This document shows, one piece after another, positions 13,955-14,821 of a stretch of DNA of 14,821 bases; positions within the stretch are counted from its first letter, which is position 1, and the number at the start of each line of letters is the position of its first letter. The stretch is from an uncultured Clostridia bacterium (GTDB lineage Bacteria; Bacillota; Clostridia; Oscillospirales; Ruminococcaceae). Location of the stretch: assembly GCA_947175045.1 (NCBI GenBank), contig CAMWLH010000016.1, positions 1 through 14,821 of the forward strand, in the 5' to 3' direction. Both the position numbers and the translations under genes were made by a program. The notes beneath the pieces are model-generated. The model saw only the letters and a program-made list of their open reading frames with translations. It was not told where the DNA came from and did not search any database.

Positions 13955-14206
13955 TCACCGACCCTTTTCTGTTAATATATAATCTATCATATCGCCGACG
14001 GTCTCAATATTATCCGCGTCGTTAAAGCGTATATCGTAGTTATCCTCGACGGCTACCGCGAACAGTATAAGCCCTGTCACATCCAGTCCCAGTCCCTCTT
14101 TGAGGGAGCTTTTTTCCGTGACGTTCTTCGCGGCCGACGGAGAAACGCTTTTTAAAATAACCATAAGCTCCGCCATCATATCGGGAGCGTTCGCTTGTCT
14201 GCACAT
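13955..14206 (-). CDS. acyl-carrier-protein-like protein lacking the phosphopantetheine serine
   Basis: The 83-aa protein has the ACP four-helix pattern: MAELMVILKSVSP at the start, LKEGLGLD before helix II, LFAVAVEDNYDIRF as helix II, and NIETVGDMIDYIL as the last helices. In carrier proteins the segment reads D-S-L, with the Ser bearing 4'-phosphopantetheine. Here it reads D-V-T (Val43, codon GTG at 14080-14078, then Thr44). It therefore probably cannot be loaded in the usual way. I chose ATG 14206 because AAAGG lies nine bases upstream and the length fits ACPs. ATG 14230, overlapping the previous gene by eight bases, would add eight residues. It sits between an acyltransferase and a patatin lipase on one transcript. 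It may act as a scaffold or a non-covalent partner. Confidence 0.82.
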   Translation of the reverse strand: MCRQANAPDMMAELMVILKSVSPSAAKNVTEKSSLKEGLGLDVTGLILFAVAVEDNYDIRFNDADNIETVGDMIDYILTEKGR

Positions 14207-14222
14207 ATATTTGAACCTTTCG

Positions 14223-14747
14223 TCAGGCATTCGCCAACGCGGACAGCGCGCTTTTTACCCGCTCGCCCTCTCTTTTCAGCATCTCGGCGGTGAGCGCCGA
14301 GGTGCTGTCGGGAAGTATGGGCTTGCCCGCCGTAATGCTGAGACAGCGGAAAACCGTATGTCTGGGAGCGCTGTATAGCGGAACTATCTCCGCTCCGCTC
14401 AGAAGCGACAGCAGCACGAACGAGGTGTTGAAGCTGTCTTTATTCTGCGGAGGGCTTTCGTCGTCGGGGAAGATCAGCAGGCTCTCGCCGCTTTTCAAAC
14501 GCTTAAGAGCGTCGTGCAGCCATTTTGTGCTGACTCCTCCTGCTGCGGTTATTATTCGGTTTTTGTTGATATTGCGCAGACGGAAGTCCTCCGTGTAACG
14601 TTTTTGGGAGACCAGCATACAGGGTCTTGCCTTTTCCAGCGCGGACAAAACTGCGACTGCGTCTCGGGAGCAGGTGTGGTTTGATATGTATATTCTTGGT
14701 TTTCCGTCACCGATAAAACCGCCTGAGCATTTTACGGTTTTTCGCAT
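14223..14747 (-). CDS. short lysophospholipid acyltransferase (PlsC/LPLAT)-like protein
   Basis: The 174-aa protein carries the LPLAT motif I, NHTCSRD (residues 23-29, the NHx4D catalytic pair His24/Asp29), and a motif III-like IFPDDES (92-98) in place of FPEGTRS. LPLAT enzymes transfer acyl chains onto lysophosphatidate or other hydroxyl or amino acceptors. It is shorter than typical PlsC (about 240 aa), lacks an N-terminal membrane helix, and lacks the Gly-Thr-Arg of motif III, so the acceptor may be unusual. The ATG at 14747 is preceded by AAAGGGGAT. It is the first gene of the operon, with an extended -10 promoter just upstream. Its 3' end overlaps or nearly touches the ACP-like gene. Confidence 0.85.
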   Translation of the reverse strand: MRKTVKCSGGFIGDGKPRIYISNHTCSRDAVAVLSALEKARPCMLVSQKRYTEDFRLRNINKNRIITAAGGVSTKWLHDALKRLKSGESLLIFPDDESPPQNKDSFNTSFVLLSLLSGAEIVPLYSAPRHTVFRCLSITAGKPILPDSTSALTAEMLKREGERVKSALSALANA

Positions 14748-14788
14748 ACTATCCCCTTTCCGTGATTTTCGTCTGTTTTCAGTTTATC

Positions 14789-14797
14789 ATTATAGCA
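14789..14797 (-). promoter_or_regulatory. extended -10 promoter of the lipid operon
   Basis: On the minus strand, TGCTATAAT (14797-14789) is a consensus extended -10 element. No good -35 is present at the expected distance (14812-14817 reads ACAAAA), which the extended -10 can compensate for. The leader to the LPLAT-like gene is about 35 nt. Confidence 0.65.
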
Positions 14798-14821
14798 TTG
14801 AAAAATTAAGTTTTTGTAAAC

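Overview
The window looks like a chromosomal segment of a Gram-positive, mid-GC anaerobic clostridium, most likely a Ruminococcus-like member of the Oscillospiraceae. This is inferred from the fused SecDF, the strong AGGAGG-type ribosome sites, the sigma-A-like promoters, the secreted YcdB/SLH-style protein and the general codon style. No tRNA, rRNA, CRISPR array, insertion sequence or phage gene was found. Most genes are housekeeping or envelope-related.

Layout, left to right. (1) Positions 1-2868, all minus strand: a promoter firing off the left edge; a 240-aa protein of unknown function (186-908) with its own terminator; a CofE-like F420 ligase-family protein (1224-1928); and pyrE (2009-2665), with a promoter at 2840-2868 and a long structured leader. 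(2) Positions 2869-3235: a non-coding stretch with an orphan minus-strand terminator and a large palindromic element. (3) Positions 3236-6514, plus strand: one promoter drives a lipoprotein that is a free-standing copy of the SecD extracytoplasmic domain, followed by a fused secDF. (4) A convergent thioredoxin gene with a CPPC active site (6563-6865) shares a bidirectional terminator with secDF. (5) Positions 7211-8768: a monocistronic gene for a protein with an RRXRR-like N-terminal module and a helical, repetitive C-terminus. Its best-placed start is an ATA codon. (6) Positions 8769-9974: two small AT-richer exported-protein genes, bounded on both sides by terminators sharing an identical 20-bp 3' half. 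(7) Positions 10087-12246: a 719-aa secreted YcdB/YcdC-like protein with an SLH-like C-terminus. (8) Positions 12306-14797, minus strand: a tightly packed four-gene operon encoding an LPLAT/PlsC-like acyltransferase, an acyl-carrier-protein-like protein lacking the phosphopantetheine serine, a patatin-like lipase and a tandem GNAT protein.

Three parts merit most attention. The SecD-domain lipoprotein sits directly upstream of a SecDF whose conserved SecF proton-pathway aspartate reads as Asn. The LPLAT/ACP-like/patatin/GNAT operon looks like a dedicated lipid or acyl-handling module with an atypical carrier. Intergenic regions also hold recurring long-range palindromes (931-1066, 2684-2785, 2991-3099), one of which forms the pyrE 5' leader and ends in a T7 run just before the ribosome site.
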